This document shows positions 1-7,454 of a stretch of 64,000 bases of DNA, one piece after another. Position 1 is the first letter of the stretch; every line of letters starts with the position of its first letter. The stretch is from Ammoniphilus oxalaticus. GTDB lineage: Bacteria > Bacillota > Bacilli > Aneurinibacillales > RAOX-1. A model generated the notes under the pieces. The model was not told where the DNA came from. It ran no database searches and saw nothing but the letters and a program-made list of their open reading frames with translations. The stretch is taken from positions 62,001 through 126,000 of the forward strand of contig NZ_MCHY01000008.1 of assembly GCF_003609605.1 (NCBI RefSeq). The letters are read 5' to 3'. A program made the translations under genes and the position numbers.

Positions 1-1
1 G

Positions 2-91
2 GTTGCATTTAGATTGCCTCCCGACATAAATGTGATCATTTTATCGTTTGCATGCTTCCTCGTTTTCATCCCGTTAGGAATTGGTAATTAG
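2..91 (+). CDS. C-terminal end of a membrane protein (partial)
   Basis: An open frame runs in from the left window edge and stops at a TAG at 89-91. The 29 visible residues include a strongly hydrophobic stretch (around NVIILSFACFLVFIPLG), as expected for a last transmembrane segment. It lies just upstream of the ktrA promoter. The family cannot be recognised from so little sequence, and a chance open frame this short is possible. Confidence 0.4.
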   Translation, partial: VAFRLPPDINVIILSFACFLVFIPLGIGN

Positions 92-94
92 CTG

Positions 95-103
95 TGCTAT
101 AAT
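95..103 (+). promoter_or_regulatory. extended -10 promoter for ktrA
   Basis: TGC directly precedes a perfect TATAAT (98-103), an extended -10 element of the SigA type. No good -35 box sits 17 bases upstream. It lies about 37 bases before the chosen ktrA start. Confidence 0.5.
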
Positions 104-139
104 ATTTTTTACAAAAAAATCATGTTAGGAATGAGGGCC

Positions 140-799
140 ATGGCGGATCGAGCATTCGCGGTAGTTGGAATGGGACGTTTTGGTTCAAGTGTAGCAAAGA
201 CATTGTATGAGATGGGTTATGATGTAATGGCAATTGATACGGATGAAGAGAAAATTCAAGATCATATCCAGTCGGTTACTTACGCTGTACAGGCTGATTC
301 GACTGATGAACAAGCTTTAAAAGAATTGGGGATGCGTAATTTCGACGTGGTTGTCGTTGCAATTGGCGAAGATATTCAGGCAAGCATCTTGTCTACGCTA
401 ATTTTAAAAGAACTAGGGGTTAAGAAAGTTGTTGTAAAAGCGCAAAGTGAACGGCACGGTAAGGTCCTTTATAAAATTGGAGCGGATCGGGTTGTATTCC
501 CAGAAAGGGATATGGGGGCAAGGGTTGCCAACAATTTAGTTTCACCCGGTATTTTAGATTTTATTGAACTTGCCGAAGATTATAGTGTTGCTGAGATTGC
601 GGCAACTACAGGGATGATTGGAAAAGATTTGGTCACCTTGGATATTCGCGCTCGCTTTGGGGTGAACGTGATGGCGATTAAAAGCGGTGAAAACATAAAC
701 ATTGCTCCGAATGCGGAAGATGTAATTCAGGAGGACGATGTGCTCGTTGTGATCGGACATAATAGTGACTTGAAGCGACTAGAGGAGAAGAGTAAGTAG
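140..799 (+). CDS. ktrA: Ktr/Trk potassium channel regulatory subunit
   Basis: Cytoplasmic gating ring subunit of a Ktr-type K+ uptake channel; it binds nucleotides and controls the membrane pore (KtrB/KtrD, not in the window). The 219-residue protein has an N-terminal RCK/TrkA-N Rossmann domain with the dinucleotide motif VVGMGRFG near residue 10, an acidic residue closing the second beta strand (AIDTDEE), and a C-terminal TrkA-C domain from about residue 140. The length is normal for KtrA/KtrC. The ATG at 140 is preferred because AGGA lies about 9 bases upstream; in-frame ATGs at 122 and 131 have poorer ribosome sites. KtrA versus KtrC cannot be decided from sequence alone. Confidence 0.9.
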   Translation: MADRAFAVVGMGRFGSSVAKTLYEMGYDVMAIDTDEEKIQDHIQSVTYAVQADSTDEQALKELGMRNFDVVVVAIGEDIQASILSTLILKELGVKKVVVKAQSERHGKVLYKIGADRVVFPERDMGARVANNLVSPGILDFIELAEDYSVAEIAATTGMIGKDLVTLDIRARFGVNVMAIKSGENINIAPNAEDVIQEDDVLVVIGHNSDLKRLEEKSK

Positions 800-810
800 A
801 GGTGGATGAT

Positions 811-1623
811 ATGGAAAGAATCGAATCGGTACAGAATGCAAGGGTGAAAGAATGGGCTAAGCTAGGCAAAAGGAAAGGAAGAGAACAGGCGGGATCGTTT
901 ATTGTTGAAGGGGAACACGTAGTCGAGGAGGCGATAAAGCAGGAAGCGCCAATCGAAGCCTTGTTAATGACGGAGGCATTCCCCGCAACGGAGATCATTA
1001 GCCAATTTGCTCAGACGAACCCTTCAATTTGCTTTCAAGTGTCTGATACTATTATGAGGCGATTGTCTGAAACAGAAACGCCGCAAGGAATTATGGCGAT
1101 TACGAAAATCCAAAAGGACGAATTGGAATCCTTTATACATAAAAAGTATTTGCTGTTATTAGACGCGATTCAGGATCCAGGTAATCTTGGAACGATCATT
1201 CGCGCAGCTGACGCGGCGGGGGTCGATGGAATCATCCTTGGCAACGGCACAGTCGATCCGCATAACTCCAAAGTGGTCCGTTCAACAATGGGTTCTATTT
1301 TTCATATTCCGATTATTCAAGCGAACTTAGCGGAAATTATTGGGCAGCTGCAACAACATGAATACACATTCATTGCCGCAAGTTTGGAAGGGGCGGTCGC
1401 CTATGATGAGCAAGACTACACAGGATCTATTGGAATCGTCATCGGCAATGAAGCGAATGGCGTCTCTGAGGAAATTTTGCGCGCTTGCTCTTCAAGGATT
1501 AAGATCCCACTCTACGGCCGCGCTGAATCGTTGAATGCCGCGATCGCCGCGGGAATTATTATGTATGAAGCGACCCGTCAAAGAAAGCAAGTTGCGCCGA
1601 AAGCGCCGATTGACTATAATTAA
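811..1623 (+). CDS. TrmH/SpoU-family RNA 2'-O-methyltransferase (YsgA-like)
   Basis: SPOUT-class enzyme that uses S-adenosylmethionine to methylate a ribose 2'-OH, most likely in rRNA. The 270-residue protein has an N-terminal substrate-binding domain (to about residue 95), then the knotted SpoU domain with its three motifs: DAIQDPGNLGTIIRAADA (motif 1), IVIGNEANGVSEE (motif 2) and IPLYGRAESLNAAIAAGI (motif 3). It lies directly before the pheST T-box, the position of ysgA in B. subtilis. AGGTGG lies six bases before the ATG at 811; an in-frame GTG at 802 has no spacing for a ribosome site. The exact RNA target is unknown. Confidence 0.9.
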   Translation: MERIESVQNARVKEWAKLGKRKGREQAGSFIVEGEHVVEEAIKQEAPIEALLMTEAFPATEIISQFAQTNPSICFQVSDTIMRRLSETETPQGIMAITKIQKDELESFIHKKYLLLLDAIQDPGNLGTIIRAADAAGVDGIILGNGTVDPHNSKVVRSTMGSIFHIPIIQANLAEIIGQLQQHEYTFIAASLEGAVAYDEQDYTGSIGIVIGNEANGVSEEILRACSSRIKIPLYGRAESLNAAIAAGIIMYEATRQRKQVAPKAPIDYN

Positions 1624-1635
1624 CGTGAATTGAAG

Positions 1636-1920
1636 ATGATTATAAAGTGAAGATGGAGACAAGTAAGTAGGATCGAGCTATGAACGAACGATGGCTACGT
1701 TAATCGTTTTAGGGAGGGGAGCCTAGACTGGAAGTTCCCTCATAGCGTAACCTAGCTGAATTCACTCCGGAGCTGTCCCCTGAAAGGATATCGAATAGGG
1801 GGTACCGGTGAACAACCGTTAAACATTTGTAAAGTGAGAACGATCGACCGTATTTGTAATCGTTCTAATAAGGGTGGTACCGCGACCTCTCGTCCCTTGC
1901 CAGGGATGAGAGGTTTTTTG
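1636..1920 (+). promoter_or_regulatory. T-box riboswitch (tRNA-Phe) controlling pheST
   Basis: This is a tRNA-sensing leader. The diagnostic T-box AGGGTGGTACCGCG is at 1871-1884, followed by a terminator hairpin with a T run (1885-1920). Upstream, the Stem I end shows the usual context GAA-specifier-ACTCCGGAGC with TTC at 1761-1763, a Phe codon that fits the downstream genes. Uncharged tRNA-Phe is expected to favour the antiterminator and turn on pheS and pheT. The leader fills the 319-base gap between the methyltransferase gene and pheS. The 5' boundary is approximate. Confidence 0.95.
1885..1920 (+). terminator. T-box attenuator terminator
   Basis: The stem ACCTCTC...GAGAGGT encloses a second inner pairing (CCCTTGCCAGGG) and is followed by six T residues. 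It starts one base after the T-box core, so the antiterminator pairing would exclude it. It acts as the regulated terminator of the pheST leader. Confidence 0.9.
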
Positions 1921-1942
1921 TTGGATTAAAGGAGGAATTACT

Positions 1943-2977
1943 GTGCAGGAAAAGTTAGTGGAGTTAAAAGAAGCAGCGCTCGCAAGCTTATCGGATGTTA
2001 AAGATCTTGCAGAGCTCAATGATCTTAGAGTCAAGTATTTAGGAAAAAGAGGGGCCCTCACGGAAATAATGAAAGGAATGGGTAAACTCTCGCCTGAGGA
2101 ACGGCCTGTTATGGGGCAACAAGCGAATGAGGTTCGAGCGGTGATTGAATCGCTGCTTAAAGAAAAAACGGAGGCTTTCGAGCAAGCTATATTGCAGGAA
2201 AAATTAGAGAGTCAACGAATTGATGTGACGCTGCCAGGTAGGGTTGTGGCAAGAGGAGCAAAGCACCCGCTCACTTTGATTGTCGAGCAAATTGAAGATT
2301 TGTTCATTGGGCTCGGTTTTGAAATCGCGGAAGGTCCAGAAGTTGAAACCGACTATTATAACTTTGAAGCGTTAAATTTGCCGAAGGATCACCCGGCCCG
2401 CGATATGCAAGATTCGTTTTATATTACGGAAGATATTTTAATGCGTACCCATACATCGCCAAACCAAGCTCGGGTAATGGAAGCGAAGCAAGGGGAGGCG
2501 CCTGTTAAAATCCTGTGCCCTGGACGAGTATATCGACGGGACGATGATGACGCGACTCATTCACACGTATTCACTCAAATCGAGGGGCTTGTGATTGATG
2601 AAAATATTCGAATGAGTGATTTAAAAGGGATCTTGTTGTTTTTTGCGCAAGAGATGTTTGGCAGCGATGTGGAAATTCGATTGCGTCCTAGTTTCTTCCC
2701 GTTTACGGAACCGAGCGCGGAAGTGGATGTTACGTGCGCGGTATGTCATGGGACAGGCTGTCGCGTTTGTAAAGATACAGGCTGGTTAGAAATTTTAGGT
2801 TCGGGTATGGTTCATCCAAAAGTGCTTGAAATGTCTGGATATGACTCCGAAAAATATACAGGTTTTGCGTTTGGAATGGGCGTTGAGCGGATTGCGATGC
2901 TCAAATACGGAATTGAGGACATCCGCCACTTTTACAACAATGACCTTAGATTTTTGAAGCAATTTAATCGTCGGTAA
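1943..2977 (+). CDS. pheS: phenylalanyl-tRNA synthetase alpha subunit
   Basis: Catalytic subunit of the alpha2-beta2 class II enzyme that charges tRNA-Phe. The 344-residue protein has an N-terminal coiled coil (to about residue 90) for tRNA contact, then the class II core with motif 2-like residues ([19 protein letters not shown]) and motif 3 near the end ([17 protein letters not shown]). The [17 protein letters not shown] cysteine cluster is typical of many bacterial PheS proteins. The start is GTG, 7 bases after a strong AAAGGAGG. pheT follows 16 bases downstream under the same T-box control. Confidence 0.98.
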   Translation: MQEKLVELKEAALASLSDVKDLAELNDLRVKYLGKRGALTEIMKGMGKLSPEERPVMGQQANEVRAVIESLLKEKTEAFEQAILQEKLESQRIDVTLPGRVVARGAKHPLTLIVEQIEDLFIGLGFEIAEGPEVETDYYNFEALNLPKDHPARDMQDSFYITEDILMRTHTSPNQARVMEAKQGEAPVKILCPGRVYRRDDDDATHSHVFTQIEGLVIDENIRMSDLKGILLFFAQEMFGSDVEIRLRPSFFPFTEPSAEVDVTCAVCHGTGCRVCKDTGWLEILGSGMVHPKVLEMSGYDSEKYTGFAFGMGVERIAMLKYGIEDIRHFYNNDLRFLKQFNRR

Positions 2978-2993
2978 GGAGAGAGTGTAGAAA

Positions 2994-5417
2994 ATGAGAT
3001 TATCATTTAATTGGCTCAAGGAGTATGTAGATTTATCAGGAATTACACCTGAAGAGCTGGCTGAAAGATTGACGCGCAGCGGTGTGGAAGTAGAAGCGGT
3101 AGAGCAACGGAATCAGGGCGTTTCTCAAATTGTGGTCGGTCATGTGTTGGAAAAGAGCAAACACCCCGATGCGGACAAGTTGAGTGTTTGTCAGGTAGAT
3201 GTCGGGGATGAGCGGCTGCAAATTGTTTGCGGCGCGGAAAATGTGGACGCTGGTCAGCGCGTTGTGGTCTCTAAAGTTGGAGCTGTGTTGCCTGGCGGTT
3301 TAAAAATTAAAAAGGCGAAACTAAGGGGCGTTGAATCAAAGGGAATGATCTGTTCGGCTAAAGAATTAGGAATCAATGATAAGTTGCTTTCTAAAAGCCA
3401 ACAAGATGGAATCATGGTTTTAGCGAATGATTCTGAGATCGGAGCAGACGCGCTCGCTTACCTTGGTCTCGATGATACCGTGCTTGAATTGGAGTTGACG
3501 CCAAATCGGTCTGATTGCTTAAGTATGATTGGTGTTGCATATGAAGTTGCCGCCATCCTAGGGAGGGAAGTGAACTTGCCTCGCCTTGATCCGCCTGAAA
3601 ATGGACAATCGATTGAAGGACAAGTGGCTGTTTCAATCGCAGCTTCAGAACAGTGCGCGAATTACTCTGCGCGTTTAATTACTGATATTCAACTCGGTCC
3701 CTCCCCGCAATGGATGCAAAATCGATTAATGGCGGCAGGGATTCGACCGATCAATAATATCGTTGACATTACAAACTATGTTATGCTGGAACAAGGGCAG
3801 CCATTGCATGCGTTTGATTATGAAAAAGTACGTAATGGACAAATCGTCGTTCGTCTTGCTGAACAAGGCGAAAAATTTGTAACGTTGGATGAAATTGAGC
3901 ATCAACTGGATGATGAAATGTTGTTGATTACGGACGGCGAGAAGCCGATCGCGCTAGCGGGTGTGATGGGCGGCGCAAATTCAGAGGTATCGGAGCAGAC
4001 GACGACCATATTGCTTGAATCCGCGCTTTTTTCTGGTGTTTCTGTGCGTAAAACTTCTAAAAAGTTAAACATGCGGTCTGAGGCAAGCTTACGCTTCGAG
4101 AAAGAAGTGGATCCCGAAGGCGCGCATAAGGCGTTGGACCGAGCGGCCCTTTTAATGGCGGAACTTGCCCAAGGTGTTGTTGCAAAAGGTATCGCCAAAG
4201 ATGAAACGAAGCCACATCACAGGATCACAGTCACTCTTCGACAAGATCGCTTGAATGCGGCGCTGGGCACGAGCCTAACGTTGTCGGAAACAGAAGCTAT
4301 TTTACATCGTTTGAAATTCGCGTTTGAAATGAACAAGGGTGTATTTGAAGTCGAAATTCCATCTCGACGCCAAGACATTACGCGTGAGGTTGATTTAGTG
4401 GAAGAGGTGGCTCGTCTACACGGCTATGATCACATTCCAACTAGCTTGCCGACAGGTCCGACTACTCGGGGGAGATTAACGGATTATCAGGCTTGGTTGC
4501 GTGATGCGAGAAACGTGTTGGTCGGCGCTGGTTTGTATGAAGTTTCCACTTATTCGTTTACAAATGAACAGATCATGTACGATTTTGCGCCTTTGCATGA
4601 GGATACAGAAGGAATCTTGCTGAATATGCCGATGAGTGAGGAGCGCGGTCGCCTCAGGGTGAACTTATTGCCGCACTTACTTGAGACGACGGCTTACAAT
4701 AAAAATCGGCAGACTCACGATGTGGCGATCTTTGAAATCGGTCGTGTGTTTATTAGCAATGAGGCTCAACTAACCCGGTTACCGCAGGAAAGTCTCGTTG
4801 TTGCGGGGCTAATGACTGGCGATTACCCGACAGAACATTGGACTCAGCAAGCTCAACCCGTTGATTTTTATACGATAAAAGGGACGGTAGAAGTGTTGTT
4901 GGAACAGCTAGGTGTTACGGGGGCTGCTTATGAGGGGACGAGCGATCTCATAGGAATGCATCCTGGCCGTACAGCGTCTATTGCGGTTGGGGATGTTTCG
5001 GTCGGTTACGTTGGACAAGTTCATCCAGCGTTACAAAAGAAATATGATATCGATGAAAGTTACGTTTTTTACCTTGATTTAGAGAAGTTATATACGTTGC
5101 GAGCAAGGCTAGGTCAGTATCAACTGTTGCCAAGATACCCGGCAAATACGCGTGATATGAGTATCCTAGTTGATGAGTCAATCCCTGCTAGCCATATCAA
5201 GCAGCTGATTCGAGCGCAAGGCGGTTCGATTCTGGAAAACGTGGAATTATTTGATGTTTATACAGGGGATAAAATTGCGAAGGACAAGAAGAGTTTAGCT
5301 TTCGCTCTTATTTATCGCAAACCAGAAGGAACCCTTACGGATGAAGAAGTAAATGAAGCTCACGAGCGAATCGTAGCGGCTTTGGCGACGACGTATCAGG
5401 CAGAATTACGTTCATAA
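2994..5417 (+). CDS. pheT: phenylalanyl-tRNA synthetase beta subunit
   Basis: Non-catalytic partner of PheS; it supports tRNA recognition and hydrolyses mischarged Tyr-tRNA-Phe. At 807 residues it has full bacterial length. Domains seen in order: N-terminal EMAP/tRNA-binding fold (about 40-150, IVVGHVLEKSKHPDADKLSVC), B3/B4 editing module (about 210-400), B5 domain, a class II-like core and the C-terminal anticodon-binding FDX domain (from about 710, RYPANTRDMSILVD). It starts with ATG after GGAGAG and is co-transcribed with pheS. In B. subtilis rnhC follows; here it is absent. Confidence 0.98.
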   Translation: MRLSFNWLKEYVDLSGITPEELAERLTRSGVEVEAVEQRNQGVSQIVVGHVLEKSKHPDADKLSVCQVDVGDERLQIVCGAENVDAGQRVVVSKVGAVLPGGLKIKKAKLRGVESKGMICSAKELGINDKLLSKSQQDGIMVLANDSEIGADALAYLGLDDTVLELELTPNRSDCLSMIGVAYEVAAILGREVNLPRLDPPENGQSIEGQVAVSIAASEQCANYSARLITDIQLGPSPQWMQNRLMAAGIRPINNIVDITNYVMLEQGQPLHAFDYEKVRNGQIVVRLAEQGEKFVTLDEIEHQLDDEMLLITDGEKPIALAGVMGGANSEVSEQTTTILLESALFSGVSVRKTSKKLNMRSEASLRFEKEVDPEGAHKALDRAALLMAELAQGVVAKGIAKDETKPHHRITVTLRQDRLNAALGTSLTLSETEAILHRLKFAFEMNKGVFEVEIPSRRQDITREVDLVEEVARLHGYDHIPTSLPTGPTTRGRLTDYQAWLRDARNVLVGAGLYEVSTYSFTNEQIMYDFAPLHEDTEGILLNMPMSEERGRLRVNLLPHLLETTAYNKNRQTHDVAIFEIGRVFISNEAQLTRLPQESLVVAGLMTGDYPTEHWTQQAQPVDFYTIKGTVEVLLEQLGVTGAAYEGTSDLIGMHPGRTASIAVGDVSVGYVGQVHPALQKKYDIDESYVFYLDLEKLYTLRARLGQYQLLPRYPANTRDMSILVDESIPASHIKQLIRAQGGSILENVELFDVYTGDKIAKDKKSLAFALIYRKPEGTLTDEEVNEAHERIVAALATTYQAELRS

Positions 5418-5424
5418 ACTAGGT

Positions 5425-5490
5425 GGAGACCCTATAATTAGGGAAAGAGGGTCTCCTTTCCTGTTAAAAGGGAAGGACCCTCCTTTTTTT
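5425..5490 (+). terminator. overlapping hairpins and terminator after pheT
   Basis: GGAGACCCT (5425-5433) pairs perfectly with AGGGTCTCC (5448-5456). The same 3' arm can instead start a second, longer hairpin (AGGGTC-TCCTTTCC with GGGAAGGA-CCCT, ending about 5482) that runs into nine T residues. Only the second structure looks like an intrinsic terminator, so the two folds are mutually exclusive. It most simply ends the pheST transcript. Confidence 0.75.
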
Positions 5491-5506
5491 TTATTCCAAG
5501 TGAATG

Positions 5507-5512
5507 TATAAT
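5507..5512 (+). promoter_or_regulatory. -10 element for zapA-cvpA
   Basis: A perfect TATAAT lies 46 bases before the zapA start, downstream of the pheT terminator. No clear -35 box is visible at 17 bases (a T-rich stretch only), so the strength is uncertain. Confidence 0.45.
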
Positions 5513-5558
5513 AATACTTACCTAAGGAAATGTTGGAAGGATGGAGGATGAATAACGC

Positions 5559-5825
5559 GTGAGTGATGAAAGAAACAAAATAACAGTGGACATTTATGGT
5601 CAACAATATCGGATGGTTGGAAAAGCAAGCGCCTCGCATCTCCGATCAGTCGCAAATTTTGTAGATGCAAAAATGCGTGAGGTCGCGGATGGCAATACGC
5701 GTTTAGATACGGCTAAAATTGCTGTACTATCCGCTTTAAATATCGCGGATGAATTGCATCAATTGAAGGAAGAGTATGATGAGTTGATTCGTATTCTTGA
5801 GGAGGAACAACAACGGGGGGAATAA
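5559..5825 (+). CDS. zapA: cell division protein ZapA
   Basis: Small cytoplasmic protein that binds FtsZ and bundles protofilaments at the division ring. The 88 residues match the ZapA fold: an N-terminal beta unit (ITVDIYGQQYRMVG) followed by the long C-terminal helix ending in a coiled coil (NIADELHQLKEEYDELIRILEEE). The start is GTG with GGAGG 11 bases upstream. It sits one base before cvpA, the same pairing as yshA-yshB in B. subtilis. Confidence 0.93.
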   Translation: MSDERNKITVDIYGQQYRMVGKASASHLRSVANFVDAKMREVADGNTRLDTAKIAVLSALNIADELHQLKEEYDELIRILEEEQQRGE

Positions 5826-5826
5826 G

Positions 5827-6372
5827 ATGGTCGATCTAGCTATAATAGGCCTCTTTCTATTGGCGATAAGGTCGGGTTATCGCAAAGGATTTATCGGGCA
5901 AGCGATCGGTTTGGTCGGGATTGTTCTCTCTCTTCTGATCGCCTATTCTTTTTCGCAGGATACAGCTGTGTTTCTTCAAAAACAATTTCCTCTCCCTCAC
6001 ACGAGCAGTTATCCCCCATTTCAAACGTTTTTAGGAATGCCAGCGATCCATAAATGGTTTTATCTTGCTGTTTCGTTTTTTCTTGTTTTCATTTTTGCGA
6101 GAATACTATGCAGGGTGACAGGCTCATTCCTTCAATCTTTAGCGGAATTACCATTAATTTCAATTATGAATAGCTGTCTTGGCGGATGTGTCGGCGTGTT
6201 AAAGGTAGTTGCGCTCGTCTTGATTGTCGTTCAGTTGACTCCGCTGATGCCTGACAATTGGCAGGGGAAATTTGATCAATCGGTCATTGCCCAATACGCC
6301 CACGATCACTCTTCTCGTTTTACAAAACAGTTGCCAGAGTGGCCGAAACGAGCGGCGTTGCGCGAGATCTGA
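5827..6372 (+). CDS. CvpA-family membrane protein
   Basis: Integral membrane protein of the CvpA/YshB family (colicin V production in E. coli; the biochemical role in Bacilli is unknown). The 181 residues show four hydrophobic segments: about 1-35 with the family signature RSGYRKGFIGQAIGL between the first two, then about 65-90 and 115-140. The ATG at 5827 follows GGGGGG and lies one base after the zapA stop; an upstream in-frame ATG at 5797 lies inside zapA and is less likely. It is probably co-transcribed with zapA. B. subtilis has polX next; it is missing here. Confidence 0.88.
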   Translation: MVDLAIIGLFLLAIRSGYRKGFIGQAIGLVGIVLSLLIAYSFSQDTAVFLQKQFPLPHTSSYPPFQTFLGMPAIHKWFYLAVSFFLVFIFARILCRVTGSFLQSLAELPLISIMNSCLGGCVGVLKVVALVLIVVQLTPLMPDNWQGKFDQSVIAQYAHDHSSRFTKQLPEWPKRAALREI

Positions 6373-6458
6373 CGGAATGAATTTAACTGCTGGATCGGGT
6401 CTGATTCATTTCGTCTTCCCTTTAATTTCAAGGAATGCAGAGAGGATTTTCTGCGGAA

Positions 6459-6467
6459 CATAAGGTA
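6459..6467 (+). promoter_or_regulatory. possible sporulation-type -10 box before the SASP gene
   Basis: CATAAGGTA lies 25 bases before the SASP start and fits the CATA-rich -10 boxes used by the late sporulation sigma factors SigG and SigK. SASP genes of this family are normally SigG-dependent. I do not see a convincing -35 at the correct spacing, so this is tentative. Confidence 0.3.
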
Positions 6468-6491
6468 CACCTTAATAAAGGGGGAATTTAT

Positions 6492-6701
6492 ATGCCGACG
6501 AATCAAAACCAAAACAAGTTAGTTGTTCCTCAATCCGCATCATTAATCGATGAACTTAAGTATGAGATCGCAAACGAATTTGGGATCTATGATTTCGGAG
6601 CGTATGCGACATCGCGAAGCAATGGTTCTGTAGGCGGAGAAATTACGAAGCGTTTAGTGAAAATGGCAGAGAGCGCGCTTGCTGGACAACAAATTAAATA
6701 A
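6492..6701 (+). CDS. alpha/beta-type small acid-soluble spore protein
   Basis: DNA-binding spore core protein that coats the chromosome, protects it from UV and heat, and supplies amino acids at germination. The 69 residues carry both family signatures: the GPR protease site region (DELKYEIANEFGI, cleaved within the acidic E-hydrophobic-A stretch) and the C-terminal DNA-binding block (GSVGGEITKRLVKMAESAL). The N-terminus is Gln/Asn-rich as usual. The ATG at 6492 has AAAGGGGG 7 bases upstream. It is a single gene with its own terminator, inserted where polX stands in B. subtilis. Confidence 0.95.
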   Translation: MPTNQNQNKLVVPQSASLIDELKYEIANEFGIYDFGAYATSRSNGSVGGEITKRLVKMAESALAGQQIK

Positions 6702-6711
6702 AATGGATTTG

Positions 6712-6760
6712 GGTTGTCCCGAAAGTTGGTCTTAAGCTAACTTATCGGGACAACCTTCTT
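6712..6760 (+). terminator. terminator of the SASP gene
   Basis: A perfect ten-base stem, GGTTGTCCCG (6712-6721) with CGGGACAACC (6746-6755), encloses a 24-base loop and is followed by a T-rich stretch. Confidence 0.85.
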
Positions 6761-6810
6761 ATTTTTGGAGGTATGGTGGTCGGGGTCCCCCGTTTTGCCA
6801 TGGCGGTCAA

Positions 6811-6988
6811 TAGTTGTCGGAATTCCACTTATTGATGGTAATTCCCGCGTGAGTACGAGTGTTAGTTGTCAAAAATCCACTTACATACACTGTATCCCCC
6901 TTTTTCGAAGCTATAAAGTGGGGTTAGTTGTCAAATGTCCATCTATTTTATCCCTTTTTTTGACGGATAGTTGGACTTTTGTCCATTA
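6811..6988. repeat. four spaced 21-bp degenerate direct repeats
   Basis: Copies at 6811-6831, 6863-6883, 6925-6945 and 6968-6988. The first three share TAGTTGTC at the left and TCCA with a TTA/CTA end at the right; copy 4 keeps TAGTTG and TCCATTA but its middle is changed and makes a TGGAC...GTCCA hairpin. Start-to-start spacing is 52, 62 and 43 bases. Copies 3 and 4 reach into the 3' end of the minus-strand membrane protein gene. The function is unknown; it could be a dispersed intergenic repeat or a protein-binding array. Confidence 0.7.
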
Positions 6989-7350
6989 TTCTTAAGACCG
7001 TTTAAAAGGTCTCCTCTTGAAATTAAGGGGAGCAACATTGTTAATAACATGGATGCTACGAGGGAGGCAATCAGTGTAATACGAACGCCATGGATGATAA
7101 ACTGACTAATATAGAGGATTAAAGCAGTCACTAACAGTCCAATAAAATTGGGAGTATATAAAGAAATGGGTTTGTTTAAAAGAGATTCGGTAAGCGCCGC
7201 GAGAGCTGCCATAACCGATACGGTGAGCAATGCCGCGGTGTAGCTCCGAATTGAAAAGCCTGGGACGAGAAACGCGACCAACATAAGCGCGAAGGAAATG
7301 AATAAAAAGCGCATGAGATAACGGAGTAAAGTTGTAGTCAAAACAATCAT
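6943..7350 (-). CDS. YvlD-like / phage holin family 4 membrane protein
   Basis: 135-residue integral membrane protein with four hydrophobic segments (about 10-30, 37-55, 65-88 and 92-112), resembling the YvlD/Phage_holin_4_2 family. Despite the name these are usually chromosomal envelope proteins and not lysis genes; no phage gene is nearby. The ATG start at 7350 has AGGATGATTG upstream on the minus strand. It stands alone, convergent with the SASP gene and divergent from mutS2. The last 15 or so residues are polar and encoded over repeat copies 3 and 4, so the C-terminus may have been altered by the repeat. Confidence 0.75.
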   Translation of the reverse strand: MIVLTTTLLRYLMRFLFISFALMLVAFLVPGFSIRSYTAALLTVSVMAALAALTESLLNKPISLYTPNFIGLLVTALILYISQFIIHGVRITLIASLVASMLLTMLLPLISRGDLLNGLKNNGQKSNYPSKKGIK

Positions 7351-7415
7351 CCTTTTTGATAGATAGTAAACTAGGCTACCCCGGCGCTGCTTTTTTTATA
7401 CATTCTTTTACGTGT

Positions 7416-7421
7416 TATAAT
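7416..7421 (+). promoter_or_regulatory. -10 element for mutS2
   Basis: A perfect TATAAT lies 34 bases before the mutS2 start. The region 17 bases upstream is T-rich without a clear TTGACA. Confidence 0.45.
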
Positions 7422-7454
7422 AAAAAGACATTGGAGTAAGAAAGGGGATTTTTG

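Noticed and set aside
678-998. 106-codon minus-strand ORF across the ktrA/methyltransferase junction
   Set aside because: It is antisense to two well-supported genes and rich in Ser and Cys, as expected for a shadow frame.
6765-6995. 76-codon plus-strand ORF between SASP and YvlD-like genes
   Set aside because: It runs through the repeat array and the 3' end of the minus-strand gene, with no ribosome site and no protein-like composition.
6943-7350. Prophage remnant suggested by a holin-like domain name
   Set aside because: No other phage gene, attachment site or integrase is nearby; the YvlD-like family is chromosomal in Bacillales.
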